From positions 313,120-377,119 of the forward strand of contig PDUO01000024.1 in NCBI GenBank assembly GCA_003008705.1: a DNA stretch of 64,000 nt. Direction: 5' to 3'. Below are positions 11,614 to 23,082 of this stretch, piece after piece (position 1 is the first letter of the stretch; each line of letters starts with the position of its first letter). A program made the translations under genes and the position numbers. The notes beneath the pieces were generated by a model that had not been told where the DNA came from, made no database searches, and saw nothing but the letters and a program-made list of their open reading frames with translations. Origin of the DNA: Pezicula radicicola. Lineage: Eukaryota > Ascomycota > Leotiomycetes > Helotiales > Dermateaceae.

Positions 11614-12180
11614 AATGTTGTCGTGGTAGAACACCAAAAGCGAATTGAAATATTATTTTATTTTATTTGTCTGAACGCCCTTCTCACATGCCGTGCGCGT
11701 GCTTGATGAACGGGTACTCCGTAAGGTTGGTTATTGCACACCGCTTTGGCAGGGTTCGCTACTGTAACATGCACTGGAAAAGTCCCTGTAGGCATAACTT
11801 TGCTGGGTCGAAAAGAAGGCGGTGTGCAATAATTTAGCCCTGCTCCCCTGGCACCTTCGGCTTCCCCAGCCTCGCTACCTAGCCTTGCTTCGTTTTCGTA
11901 CCTATGTACCTAGGTAGGTAGATTAATAAGGGGCGTGCTTTCCTGACGTCAAATGCAAACCTCACACACCAAGGGAAAGAGCCAAAACAACAAAGGTTTT
12001 TGCGACGAGGAGTAAAACTTATCAGAAATCATCCTGGCCATAGGTACCTATCTACTCAAGTACCCACATTCAGGGATGGACTAATCTCCGCGACCTTCCA
12101 CTACATTTTCCATTTGTTCCATTTCCCTTTCCAGAACATTTCGAATATCTCTTCGTCCGAACAAACTCAGGCTCACAATC
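11614..12180. promoter_or_regulatory. Bidirectional promoter, SWD3-like / ISC1-like
   Basis: This spacer separates two divergent genes. It contains a perfect 14-bp inverted repeat (listed separately), a small palindromic CCTA/TAGG-rich stretch near 11900-11925, and pyrimidine tracts before the ISC1-like start. No other gene is visible. Confidence 0.5.
11731..11832. repeat. Inverted repeat, 14-bp arms
   Basis: TTATTGCACACCGC at 11731-11744 is exactly inverted as GCGGTGTGCAATAA at 11819-11832, with 74 bp between. It could be a cruciform or hairpin, paired binding sites in the divergent promoter, or the ends of a tiny non-autonomous element. No coding sequence lies between the arms. Confidence 0.65.
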
Positions 12181-13730
12181 ATGGGGTCCCCGATGCCAAT
12201 GCCAACCGAAATCAATGTCATCACCCTCAATTGCTGGGGCTTGAAATGCCTTGCCAAGTTCCGCAATGAACGCCTTACAGAGATTGGAAAGCGAATAGCA
12301 TCCGCGGATCCGGTACCCCACATTGTTGGTCTCCAGGAGTGTTGGACACACGAAGATTACAAAAGTATTCGCAAGGAGACAAAACATATATTACCATATG
12401 GGAAATTCTATCATAGTGGTATTTTTGGGGGAGGTCTAGCTATCTTGTCCAAATGGCCAATAACGGAAAGCTCAATGGTGCGATATCCTCTTAATGGGCG
12501 GCCTACTGCCTTCTTCAGAGGGGATTGGTACGTGGGGAAAGGCGTTGCATGTGCGAGAATTCGATTTGGACCAGGATTGAAGGATGTCTTAGAGGTTTTT
12601 ACCACACATGTGCGGACAATCCTTCTGTATAACAAGGCCCATACTAACTCTTTCAGTTGCACGCGCCTTACGAATCTGAGCCTAACGATTCCTACATCTG
12701 TCATCGAACTGCACAAGCCTGGGAAATAGCGAAACTGATGCGCGGTGCTGCCGAGAGGGGTCACCTGGCTCTGGGCCTGGGGGATTTTAATATGATACCA
12801 CAATCACTAGCACACCGTCTCATAAGCACGCACTCCCCAGTCCACGATATCTGGCTTTCTCTCCATCCCGATTCATCTATCGGTGCAGCCGTTGATGCAA
12901 TTGAAAAGACCAGACGGCGCCCAATACCGATAGCCGAGTTCAATCTTCTCGAAAATGGAGCAACCTGCGATAGCGTGCTGAACACATGGCGATGGAACAA
13001 AGGCCAGCAGCAGATGCTGGGTCCCGGCAAAGCCGAAATTAACGTACCGATGGACACTTTAGACCCCAAAGCGAAGCGCTTGGATTATATATTTGCAAGC
13101 ACTGGTCTAAATTCTTCCGATCCATCCAAGGGAGGATGGGTAGTCAAGACGGCGAAAGTCGGCTTTACTCAGCGACATCCCACATTGCAATGCTCACTTA
13201 GTGATCATTTTTCTGTCGAGGCAACTCTGATCCACTCCACATCCGCCGAATTTCATTCGGAAGAAGGAGAAGAAAACGCTGTCAGCAATGGTGCCTTTCT
13301 TCAGTCACCTGCAGATAGCGAATTTAGGATTAAGCTTTTAGAAGCACAGCTTAAGACCTCTTTTGCAGAAGAAAATTATCTCCCAATTCAAACATATGAC
13401 GAGATTCTTGCCATGATCAAGAAATACACCCTTCGAGAAAGGCGGCAGAGGCGATTACGTCTCGGTCATTTCGTCGGCTCAGTGTTCATCAGCATTGGCT
13501 GTTGGATCGCCGTGTGGTGGAGTCCAAGGAACTTCGTTGCTTTCTTGCTGATGCTTCTAAGCTCACTTGGCTTGGGAGCCGGTGTTATTGATGGGTTAAT
13601 TGGAGGTTTATTCGTCGGGAGTGAGATCAGAGCGCTGAAGGAATTTCAGTGGGAAATCTTGAATGCGAGAGCTGCGGCTGGTGGAGATGATGAAGGTGGA
13701 GCTGAAGAAGAGGGAGTCACAGATTGGTGA
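12181..13730 (+). CDS. ISC1: Inositol phosphosphingolipid phospholipase C (neutral sphingomyelinase)
   Basis: The enzyme hydrolyses inositol phosphosphingolipids to ceramide at membranes. Exons 12181-12609 and 12657-13730 flank a 47-nt intron (GTGCGG to TTTCAG with CTAAC branch) that joins VFTTH-LHAPYESEP. The 500-aa product has the DNase I-like endonuclease/exonuclease/phosphatase fold. Visible catalytic motifs are NCWG (Asn17), LQECW (Glu53), GDFN (Asp186, Asn188) and SDH (Asp326, His327). Two hydrophobic segments near the C terminus (about residues 405-455), after a basic RRQRRLRL stretch, match the two membrane spans of Isc1 and nSMase2. It is divergent from the SWD3-like gene. Confidence 0.9.
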
Positions 13731-14792
13731 GAGGAATATTCGATTCATTAATTGATGCATTTAGCGTTGCGGATAGCATTGTATATAGCTTTTTAATCTG
13801 CTGATAGTAAATATTTGTAGCAATAGCTAGGTAGATGTGTTGAACATTGCTTCTTGGGGTGCATACAGGAGGAAAGCCATTGTATGTAGCTTCACATCTG
13901 TTTAATAGTCGCTACATCAGCCAACTGAAGTGTGATATATTTTTAGTTGCAAACAGAAAGAAAGGAAATTAAAGTTTTATATGAAGTACACAATATTAGT
14001 CGCATACAGTAGCGGTCGCTTAATTATGGGTTTCTTTTACCTATCTACGACTTCTTTTCATCCTTTTTCTTTTCTCTGGTCTCCTAATCTAAAAACTAGA
14101 TACTACATATATCACCCAAAGTCCTTTTGTCTCATAGAACCTATCTTAAAAGCTGACAACGGGTTTATGAATGGCACTGTTTTTTTGGGGGGGGGTTAGT
14201 ATGCAACATGTGCTAACTTTGTGGTTTTGTCTCTGTATTGTCTTGTCTGCCGGTTAGAGGAGTGAAGCTGGTCAAAGATACTCTGCTATTAATTAGGCGG
14301 TTCTCCCACCCACTTCGAGTACTTCCTGAGCACGTGCGTTGGGGAGCTAGAGCAAGGTGGAAGGGCTTTTGGGGAAGGAGAGACTTAATGGGGGAATGTT
14401 GGGGTATTTGTAGAGACCACTCTTTGGCTATGAATCTTTTTGGGGGTTTCTGGAAGAAGCCTTTCACTGCACAAATATACTCCTGCTAAGCAGCTTTAGA
14501 CCTCCACCTCGAATAAAAGTCATCGCGCTTTGAATCTTACCACTGAAAACAAAAATTCGTATTTCTGTAAGTGGTTACTATTAGAGTGGATGTTGTGCAT
14601 CTCTATGCTTCATCTTTTCTTCTTCTATCGTACCCCAACTTTTTCCATCAATAACCCCAGTATCAGTACAAGATATCTCCCCAAGTGAACAACGCCCTGA
14701 TATGCTATCCCGCTAAATCCAAATCTGCTGCCATTCCGGCATGCTGGTTTTTATACATCTTTATCATAACACTTCATCTCCCATCAGCAACC
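13731..14792. other. Convergent intergenic region
   Basis: This stretch lies between the 3' ends of the ISC1-like and ZIM17 genes. It is AT-rich on the left and has a G run at about 14186-14196. Open frames here have no recognisable domain. I see no RNA gene. Confidence 0.55.
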
Positions 14793-15431
14793 TCACTCAG
14801 CCTTCCTGGGATTAAAACTCTCTCCCCTCACAGCACCATCATCCCCTCGGTTCTCATACTTCCTCCCCTCCATCTGACCTCTCTGATTCATACTCCCATC
14901 ACTCCAAAACTCCAAATCGCCATCTTCACTCAAAGTTCCCTTCTTAACCAGCTGTCCCTGCTCCCTCATCAAATCCTCAATCGTCAGATTCCTATCACCG
15001 AAGATATTGAGATGATCGGAGATGACGTGCCGATTACGACATTCGGGACATGTTACGAGGACGCTGCCGTAATGGTAGCCATGTTTGGAGATGCTGTGGG
15101 TTGAGCGTGTTGAGCAGGGTGTGCAAGTGAAGGTTAACTCGTAGCTTGGGGGATCGGGCTTTCTGGTTTCCGCGGATTGCTGTTCTTCCTGTGGTTTTGC
15201 GCGTGGAATATGTGAGTGGCGTCCTAGAGCTGAGGTTTGGGGTTCTTGTTGTGAGGATGCGGGTTGTTCTGGTGACTGTTGTTGGCCACTATCTGGTGTG
15301 TGTATTGGTGGTATTGAGTGCTGGTATCGTACTAATGGTCGTGTGTATGGTCGTACAGCGGCTCTTGAGATGGGGTATGTTCGTCTGGAGATTGTTCGGA
15401 ATACGGCGAATGGTGATGGTATTGGAGGCAT
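14793..15431 (-). CDS. ZIM17: DNL-type zinc finger protein, mitochondrial Hsp70 escort Zim17/Hep1
   Basis: Zim17 keeps mitochondrial Hsp70 soluble and so supports protein import and Fe-S assembly. The 212-aa single-exon product begins with a basic, Ser/Arg-rich presequence (AVFRTISRRTYPISRAAVRP) fit for mitochondrial targeting, then a Gln/Pro/Ser-rich linker. The DNL zinc finger follows, with Cys pairs CTPC (103/106) and CPEC (128/131), the KHGYHYGSVLVTCPEC core and a DHLNIF motif that extends the usual DNL signature. The tail after about residue 165 is not conserved in a way I recognise. Confidence 0.92.
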   Translation of the reverse strand: MPPIPSPFAVFRTISRRTYPISRAAVRPYTRPLVRYQHSIPPIHTPDSGQQQSPEQPASSQQEPQTSALGRHSHIPRAKPQEEQQSAETRKPDPPSYELTFTCTPCSTRSTHSISKHGYHYGSVLVTCPECRNRHVISDHLNIFGDRNLTIEDLMREQGQLVKKGTLSEDGDLEFWSDGSMNQRGQMEGRKYENRGDDGAVRGESFNPRKAE

Positions 15432-15962
15432 GGTGAGATAGATAGATATGTTATACGAATGGTGTTGTGGTAAAAGAGAATGAGGTTCAGAATGTAATGC
15501 GCCTTCTATCTATGGTCGAACCTTTGACGTAGTTATTTTGAGCCTCCCATCTAATTTTATCATGCTAGTATTAAACGCCACTCTAGCTTGAGTTTAGCCT
15601 CGGCTTCGGTGCTATTTAATTCCGTCATCGGTGACTGCCTTGGTCCTACAGTTCAGAGTTGATAGGGCAGTTGATGGACGAAACCGCGTTGACTATTACT
15701 CACTTTTGCCTTTACTCTTCACCTTCGAAAGTTGCTCGCCCTTTTCAACTGTCTCTACCACTAGCTTCTCGCGCTACCCAGATCCATCTGACCCAGAACA
15801 AAGATAACAATATTCACTTCACCTATGAGATCTATAACTAGAACCTTGTAGCCAACCCCGCGTACCGTACATCATTCAGCCTCGAGTAGGAACTCCGTGA
15901 TTCAATCACTTGAGTAGAATTCTTTCAAGTCCGAGTTTGGACAGTAAATTCAGTCTACAAAT
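15432..15962. promoter_or_regulatory. Bidirectional promoter, ZIM17 / CUL3
   Basis: About 530 bp separates the divergent ZIM17 and cullin-3 start codons. It contains CT-rich tracts and no gene. No TATA box stands out. Confidence 0.5.
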
Positions 15963-18805
15963 ATGATTTCTGGTCGTGGTAGAGGCGGAAAGATTAGGCC
16001 TCCAAGGAGGGTGAGTGAATGTCTCGCTTTAAATCCCAATTTCGTTCAAGAGCGCGCAAGTCGCACCTTTTGTAACCCGTCAACTTCGCAACCACGTCCC
16101 CATCCTCTTCAACCAATCTACAGCTTGTGCTGGACCAAAGCCTTCCTCCATGGCAGATGATCGCTATGATAAGACACTGGCGTATGCCATGCGCATCAGT
16201 GACAGTGTACTCTACTACCCCACCCTTCCTTTTCACCCTCAGCATATTTCGACGGCTTGCTAAGATCCTTTGCTGACGGTATTATCCTGCAGAACTTCGG
16301 GGGCCAGGGAGGTACTGATTTCGACACGCAATGGAGCATATTAAGTTCAGCGTTGAGGGAGATACATGAGAAGAATGCCTCGAAACTCTCCTTCGAACAA
16401 CTCTACCGAGCATCGTACAAGATCGTCTTGAAGAAGGAGGGTGATCAACTTTATGACCGCGTCAAGGAATTCGAGGAGCAATGGTTTGCCAGCGAGGTGA
16501 TGCCTCAGATCGCGAAGCTCATTACGAAGCACCTCATAAACATAACCCTTGGAGGGGCTGGAAGTACGGATGAACGTCGCATTGCGGGACAGAACTTCAT
16601 GAGAGGATTAAAGACGACATGGTCAGATCACATCGTGTGTATGTGCATGACAACTGATATCTTGATGTACATGGATCGGGTGTATTGTAGCGACCATCGA
16701 AAAGCATCGATCTACACAACTGCCATGGGCCTTTTCAGAGATCACATTCTACGGTCCTCTTCTGGCGCTGCTGGAACTGAGTTTACTACCTTTGAGATCC
16801 TCAACAATGTCGTCCTCGATCAGATCCGGATGGAGAGGACGGGTGATGTGATCGATAAGGCTCTTATCCGTTCTTGCATGTACATGCTAGAAGGCTTGTA
16901 TGAGACCGACGATGAGAATGAGAACGAGAAGCTGTACCTTACAACCTTTGAACCCGAGTTTCTCCGAGACAGCCGATTATTCTACGAGGAGGAAGCTAAG
17001 TCATTACTCCAGCAGGACGCTGGCACCTGGCTACGTCGGGCTAAAAAGCGCCTTCTAGAGGAAACAGAACGATGTCAGACAACAGTATCAAACCTCTCTG
17101 AATCAAAGATTATCAAGGTTGTCGAATCGGAGCTCATTAGCAGTCATTTGCCTGAATTTCTCGCGATGGAAGGTAGTGGCTTAAAGGCCATGATTGAAAA
17201 TGACCGTTATGAAGACCTTTCGATTCTGTATCAGCTCATTACTCGTGTTGATAGTGCCAAAGAGCCTTTGAAAGTTGCGCTGCAAACTCGTGTTGTAGCA
17301 TTAGGTCGCGAGATAAACAAGGCCATCGCTGACACTAACTTCGCTACCGTTCAGTCAAAAGGAGATGATGGTGCTGCCGAGGGAGCAGAGAGAAAGCCAC
17401 AGACTCTCAATGCAGGAGCCCAAGCTACAGCCGCCGCAGTCAAATGGGTTGACGATGTCCTTCAACTGAAGGATAAGTTTGATGCAATGTGGAAGTGCTG
17501 TTTTGATTCCGACATTGTCATACAGGCATCGCTTGCCCGGAGCTTTACAGATTTCATCAACGATGAACCTCGTTGTTCGGAGTACGTCTCACTGTTTATC
17601 GATGACAATCTCAAACGTGGTATCAAAGGCAAGACAGAAGCAGAAGTTGATGTTGTTCTTGAAAAGGCGATCACTCTGATTCGTTATCTCACCGATAAGG
17701 ACATGTTTGAGAGATATTATAAGAAACATCTAGCTCGCCGGTTGCTCCTTGGAAAATCAGAGAGTAGCGATGTGGAGAAACAGATGGTCTCGAGGATGAA
17801 GCAAGAAGTCGGCAACTCCCTCACATCCAAGATTGAAGGCATGTTCAAGGACGTGTCCACCTCCAAGGATTTGTCGGCGGACTACAAACAGCATGTCGAG
17901 AATCTTGGGGATGTCGACCGAAAGAATATTGATTTCGCTGTCAACGTTCTGACCAGCAACTACTGGCCCTCCGATGCGTTTGGAGGACAGTTTAGCGAAA
18001 ATGGAGTCCGCCAGTCGTGCGAATGGCCTGCAGAAATTCGGAACCTCCAGGATTCCTTCACAGCCTTCTATTTGAGGGAACGAAACGGTCGGAAGCTGAC
18101 CTGGTTGGGCAATGTTGGCCAGGCTGACATTCGATGCGTTTTCCCGAAAATACCTGGGAAGGACGGTATTTTAGGCCGCGAAAGACGTCACGAGTTGAGC
18201 GTTTCAACCCACGGAATGCTTGTTTTGCTTCTATTTAACGATGTCCCGGAGGGCGGTTCTTTGACCTTTGAAGAAATACAAGAACGGACCCAGATTGCAG
18301 AGAACGATCTTCGACGCACCCTCACCGGTCTTTCTGTCATGCCGAAAGCTAGGGTGTTGACAAGAGAGCCCACCAGCAAAGAAGGCGCCAAGCCTGGTGA
18401 CCGATTCTTTTTCAACGACCAATTTGCATCTAAAACCATCAAAATCAAAGCCCCTGTTATCAGCAACCAAACTAATCGTGTAGAAGGAGATGAGGAACGG
18501 AAGGCCACAGAAGACAAGAATGACGAGCACCGTGGCAACACCATTGATCTTTGTGTTGTCCGAGTTATGAAGTTTGTTTCCCCTTCCCTTGCCACGGTAG
18601 AAGTATGCATGCTAACATCCACCACTTCAGGGCTCGCAAAGAACTTTCTCACGAGAAACTCTTGTCGGAGGTTATTTCTCAACTCTCTTCACGCTTCAAG
18701 CCAGAAATTCTCATGATGAAGAAACGAATCGAGTCTCTCATCGAGCGAGAGTATATGGAACGTGTTGAAGGTGCTAAGGTACCCACGTACCGGTACATGG
18801 CTTGA
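15963..18805 (+). CDS. CUL3: Cullin-3, scaffold of BTB-type CRL3 ubiquitin ligases
   Basis: Cullin-3 bridges BTB-domain substrate adaptors and the RING protein Rbx1. Exons 15963-16010, 16293-18571 and 18631-18805 give 833 aa. The first exon encodes MISGRGRGGKIRPPRR; its GTGAGT intron is unusually long for this window (282 nt). The N-terminal cullin repeat starts WSILSSALREIHEKNASKLS. The cullin-homology region contains YYKKHLARRLLLGKS and KIEGMFKDVS. The last intron (18572-18630, GTTTGT to TTCAG) splits the neddylation site, giving VVRVMK-ARKELSH with Lys776 the likely Nedd8 acceptor. The protein ends in the winged-helix LIEREYMERVE and PTYRYMA. Cul3 rather than Cul1 or Cul4 is inferred from the N terminus and YYKKHLARRLL. 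A BTB gene lies at 35-36 kb, but a link is only speculative. Confidence 0.93.
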
Positions 18806-19476
18806 TGCTCCTATGACACGATTCTTGCTCAGGCAAAATGGTTAATGATGTTGATTCTGTATCTTCTGCGTTCGGGCGTTACTGAAGAGCCTTGGGTGCA
18901 TATTTAGCGGGCAAAACGGGGTGGTCATCTGGTTGGGTTTGGGCATGGCATGGCATGGCGTTGTGGCGGCGCTTTACAGAGGCATGGCTGAGCTGAGGAT
19001 ACCTAGCTAGGCGATTTGTTCTCGCCACGAAATAAATGAAAACTGAATGAAAAATAAGCACTACAATATGTTCATATTCCAGGGCGTAGATATGCTTGTT
19101 GAGTGATCTAAAGTAGTTGAATGACTAGATAGGCTACTAAGGTGTGCTACTTGCTGTTGTTGAGAAGTCAAGCACCAAAAACCTCTAGAGGTAACTAGCG
19201 TCATAAATAAATGTGAGTTCTGCAAGAGGTTGGGTAGATTCTATATACTGTATCATTCATTATCTATGAGAAGCATTCTAGTTTCTCCTTCTAAAACAAT
19301 TTCTACTATCACTTACTACGGAACCTCCTTTACCTAGCCGAGCTTGTAGGCACTTCAGTTACATTGAGACTTCCTTTTATACTTAGTCATAATCTTTTTT
19401 TCCTAGGGATACAACAAGTAAACAACAGCAACTCGCAAGATGCATATATACCTAGTCGGTAGACAGATCTCTAAGT
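18806..19476. other. Intergenic region
   Basis: AT-rich 3' flank of CUL3. A short GGCATGGCATGGCATGGCG run sits at about 18942-18960. No gene is visible. Confidence 0.5.
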
Positions 19477-19650
19477 TTAGTGGTTCTTGCAGTACATGCC
19501 GAACACCCCTGTCCGGCACTTGCCGCCCACGCACTCCACTTCCACTTCCCCTTCCCCTGAAGGCCTGAAAGCTTGACCTAGCTTGCCGAGTTGACGCGCA
19601 TGCTCGTCCGACATCAAGCCCAGCTCTCCCAGCTTCCTTCCCTGAAACAT
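19477..19650 (-). CDS. Candidate small Cys-containing protein (57 aa), unknown
   Basis: An ATG-initiated frame of 57 codons reads MFQGRKLGELGLMSDEHARQ at the start, then GEGEVEVECVGGKC and FGMYCKNH at the end. The composition is much more protein-like than surrounding frames: a helical, charged N half and a Cys-x4-Cys...Cys end. It lies upstream of and divergent from the calpain-like gene, 173 bp away. I do not recognise the family. It could be a real small gene, the last exon of a longer one, or chance. Conservation in related genomes would decide. Confidence 0.4.
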   Translation of the reverse strand: MFQGRKLGELGLMSDEHARQLGKLGQAFRPSGEGEVEVECVGGKCRTGVFGMYCKNH

Positions 19651-19823
19651 CCCCCCATGACCGCAACGTCCTATTTAAGCCTGGAGCTTCAGCAACGAGC
19701 CATGTCTACCCATTCTGTTCTTCCGTTTTCTCCTCTTTAATGTTCTCGTTCTTGTTATCTTCATTCTTTGCAAGATCTTATATCAGTATACCCTAGACTT
19801 CAACGTTATCCTTACCAGTAGCA

Positions 19824-22137
19824 ATGGCGACAGCTACAACCACCCCTCCAGCCACCCAACAGTCTTCCCAGGAGATCATCAATGACTTCTGGAAAACCAA
19901 TCTTACGCCTGCAAAGGCCTCTACAAAACGTAAAGCTAGCAGAAAACTCTATGTCCAAATATATAAATACTGACTCGTCTGCCATAGCACCAACGGTTCT
20001 ACCCAGCAATGTCTACGCCCAGATGGTGGGGAAGCGCATACCCCAAGGCGATATCAAAGGACGAAGCATAACAGCCTCCTATGAAGAAGCTGTTAAGGAA
20101 TGCGAGGCGAAAGTTGCGGCTATCGTTGTAGAGTGCAGACGTAACAACCTTAAATACACGGATCCTCATTTCGACCTCGATGATCAAGACTTCTGTTTAA
20201 ATCCTTTATCTGTTACGCCAGCAACACCTGCTACAATAGATGCTCAAAGTCCAGACCAGCAAATCACTTATGATGTGACACAAAAGGCGACGTCGACGGG
20301 AGGGCCCATCTTCTGGGGCAACATTCAACCCGCATCGCAAGACGCAGCGGCTGCTGCTGCATCTACTCCAGCATGTGCCAAGAGAGTCGGAGATATATTT
20401 GAAGATCCCAAGTTTTTCATCGAACGTGATGCTCATGTTAAGGACATTCGTCAAGGTGCTGAAGGTGATTGTTGGTTTATCTCGTCTCTTGGCTGCCTGT
20501 GTACCGACGAGAAATTCCCACACTTGATTGAAAAGATCTGTCCTGCCAAGGCTCGTGATGAGAAGGTTGGTGTATACGGGTTTGTGTTTAATCGTGACGG
20601 CGAATGGATCTCTGAAGTTATCGATGATAAGCTGTATCTCTCTGCACCAGATTATGATGACTGTGACGATGATAGACGTTCTGTTTGGGATCGCTCTCAT
20701 TCTCGTCTAGACCCGGAGAAATCGCGTGAGGAATATCGCAAAACTTTCCAAACTGGCTCGGATGCACTCTTTTATGGTTCTTGTGCGAACCCAAATGAGA
20801 CTTGGGTGCCTTTGATTGAGAAGGCATTTGCCAAGGCTCACGGTGATTACGAAGCTATTGATGGTGGTTGGCCTGGGTAAGTCGCATCACAGCACCATAT
20901 TTGAATTGACTGCTGACAGAAGTCGTATTATAGTGAAGGAGTAGAAGATCTCACGGGCGGTGTGACTACAGAAATGGTTTCAGCCGATATTCTGGACAAA
21001 GATCAATTGTGGACTGAAGGATTTCTCAAAGTCAACAAAGAGTTTCTCTTTAGTGCTGGTACCAGAGGGTACGGCCACCCAGATCCTAGCGAATTGGGCA
21101 GACAAGGTATTGAGGACGATCATGCATACTCGCTGCTCAGAGCCGTTGAATACAACAATCAGCGTCTTTGCCTTGTCAAGAACCCATGGGGCGAAACTGA
21201 GTGGAATGGACCTTGGTCGGACGGGTCAAAAGAGTGGACTCCGGAAGCCATGAGTGCACTCAACCATAAGTTTGGTAATGAGGGTATTTTCTGGATGCCC
21301 TTTGCAGACTTCCTCCACAGATACGTCCAGATCTGGCGTACCAGACTCTTTACGCCCGAATGGAATGTCACTCAGAAGTGGACAACTATTCAAGTGCCAT
21401 GGTCTGGAGACTACAATGACACGAAGTTCGAATTCGATCTTTCCAAACCTACAACTGCCGTTGTTGTGCTCTCACAGCTCGACACTCGATACTTCGGTGG
21501 ATTGACCGGCCAGTATGCCTTCCAGTTGGCTTTCCGATTACACAAATCTAGCGAGAAGGTTCACATTGTCCGAGGCTACTCAAGTGGTGATCGTTCGGCT
21601 ACAACGGAAGTGGAACTCGAAGCGGGAACCTACGAAGTTCTTCTACAGATATCAGGCTATCGTGACTCAACATTACCCAAGGTGGAAAACGTCGTGAAGC
21701 AGAATTGGCTTGCTCGTCGTGATAAGCTCATGCGGATCGGTCTCTCGTACGACCTTGCCAATGCCAAAGGACAGGCTGATGACCCTCAATCACAGACCGA
21801 CAACAAAAGCAATGAAATTGCAGCTGCAGCTAAAGAGGTGGTTATTACACAGTTCACCACGGCCCAGTCTAGTTTTTCAACAGCAAATGATGCACCTGGT
21901 GCTGGTTTTGGGGCTGATCCAACCCCAACAGCAGACGCAACTGCTACGCCAGCTCCTGCTGCACCAGTTGATGATCCATGGAATGCCAATTGTGTAGTTG
22001 GCCTTCGTATCTTCTGCCATGATACAACGGCAACGATTCGAGTTGCTAGGGTTAAAGGTGTTGCTGAGGGTGTCTCTCAGACTAGGCTTGATATTGATGA
22101 CCCCGAGAAGGATGCTGCGGAGAAGAAGTTGGCGTAA
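19824..22137 (+). CDS. Calpain-family cysteine protease (C2)
   Basis: A calpain-like thiol protease, probably cytosolic. Exons 19824-19929, 19988-20876 and 20934-22137 encode 732 aa; the introns have GTAAAG and GTAAGT donors and TAG acceptors. The catalytic triad is visible: Cys197 in GAEGDCWFISSLGC, His395 in DDHAYSLLRA and Asn415 in LVKNPWGETEWNGPWSDGS. A C2-like domain III follows (WTTIQVPWSGDYNDTKFEFD). The C terminus has an Ala/Thr/Pro-rich linker and a last beta-rich segment. No EF hands are evident, so calcium control of the classical type is not supported. It lacks features that would make it a clear PalB (Cpp1/Rim13) homolog. Natural substrates are unknown. The first intron is needed to bypass a TGA. 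Confidence 0.9.
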
Positions 22138-23082
22138 CGACGCAATGTATATTGTGGGCCCTTGGTAATTTAGGTTGTCCGTACATGATACACAGTTTGT
22201 TTCTTTGGCTACTTAGTGTATTGATTAGTCTCTTGATCGTAGTGACTTGTGTTTTTTCAATGATTCCTGGTTAAGCGACAACAATACTAAGTACACTTAC
22301 AGTAGGAGTGTTGTCTAGAAATCCACCTCACAAAGTTATTACTCCAAGACGGTAAATTCTCTTGAAATTACGACACCTTCGCTTAACATCGCTCACTTTT
22401 CGGGGTCTATCGTACTCTCAGTTACACTATACAAATATATCAGTGTACGCAATTCTTCATCTCCTACTATCTTCAACTTAGAAGTTGACTGACAGCGAGT
22501 GGGGAAACAGGGCGCTGCGGGGGCTCGGGTGTGTTACCTATGTAGCCGCATAGCCTAATTTTCTTAACGGATCAAAGGAGGCTACTATTGATTGGTCACG
22601 GTGACCTGAGAGTTGGGTATTAGTGGTATTTGTTGTTATTTTAATATGTGGTATATAGGACTATTAGTAAAGTTAGTTGTTAATAGGTAGATAGAGGGAG
22701 GGTGGGAGTTTTTATTATTGTTTATATTGTTTAAAATGACATGCTCACTGTACTGTACAAGAGTGATATTATGTGTACTTGGTTTTTTATAGTACGGAAT
22801 TCGAATCTGTTATGCATTTGGGTATTGTATATTTGAGATAAATGACTTTATTAGTAGGCTGAGTCTAATCGGTATGGGATTAAATCACTTAGTCACAAAC
22901 CGTATTACCGATTCTTCTTTTTTTTACCAACTGCGGACACAAGCGGAGCTTCAACTTCCTTAACACAACTCTCTATAAATCAACTTCACTACAATAATTG
23001 CTCATTTAAATTATCGTTCTGTATTAAATAGCATGTGTGCTCGGCTAGGATCAAGTAATTGGAAGAGCTACATTGAGATGCT
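22138..23082. other. AT-rich intergenic region
   Basis: A gene-less AT-rich stretch 3' of the calpain gene. I see no coding frame, no terminal repeats and no RNA gene. It runs directly into the tandem repeat array. Confidence 0.5.

Noticed and set aside
14238..14489. Plus-strand open frame downstream of ISC1-like gene
   Set aside because: Overlaps another frame of similar length on the other strand, no conservation motif and no splice context; likely chance.
16140..16245. Possible extra exon inside the long first CUL3 intron
   Set aside because: No pair of splice sites gives sequence resembling cullins; direct joining of 16010 to 16293 gives a normal N terminus.
19403..19666. 87-codon minus-strand frame overlapping the 57-aa candidate
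   Set aside because: Arg/Gly-rich composition typical of an out-of-frame shadow; the overlapping frame with the Cys motif is more protein-like.
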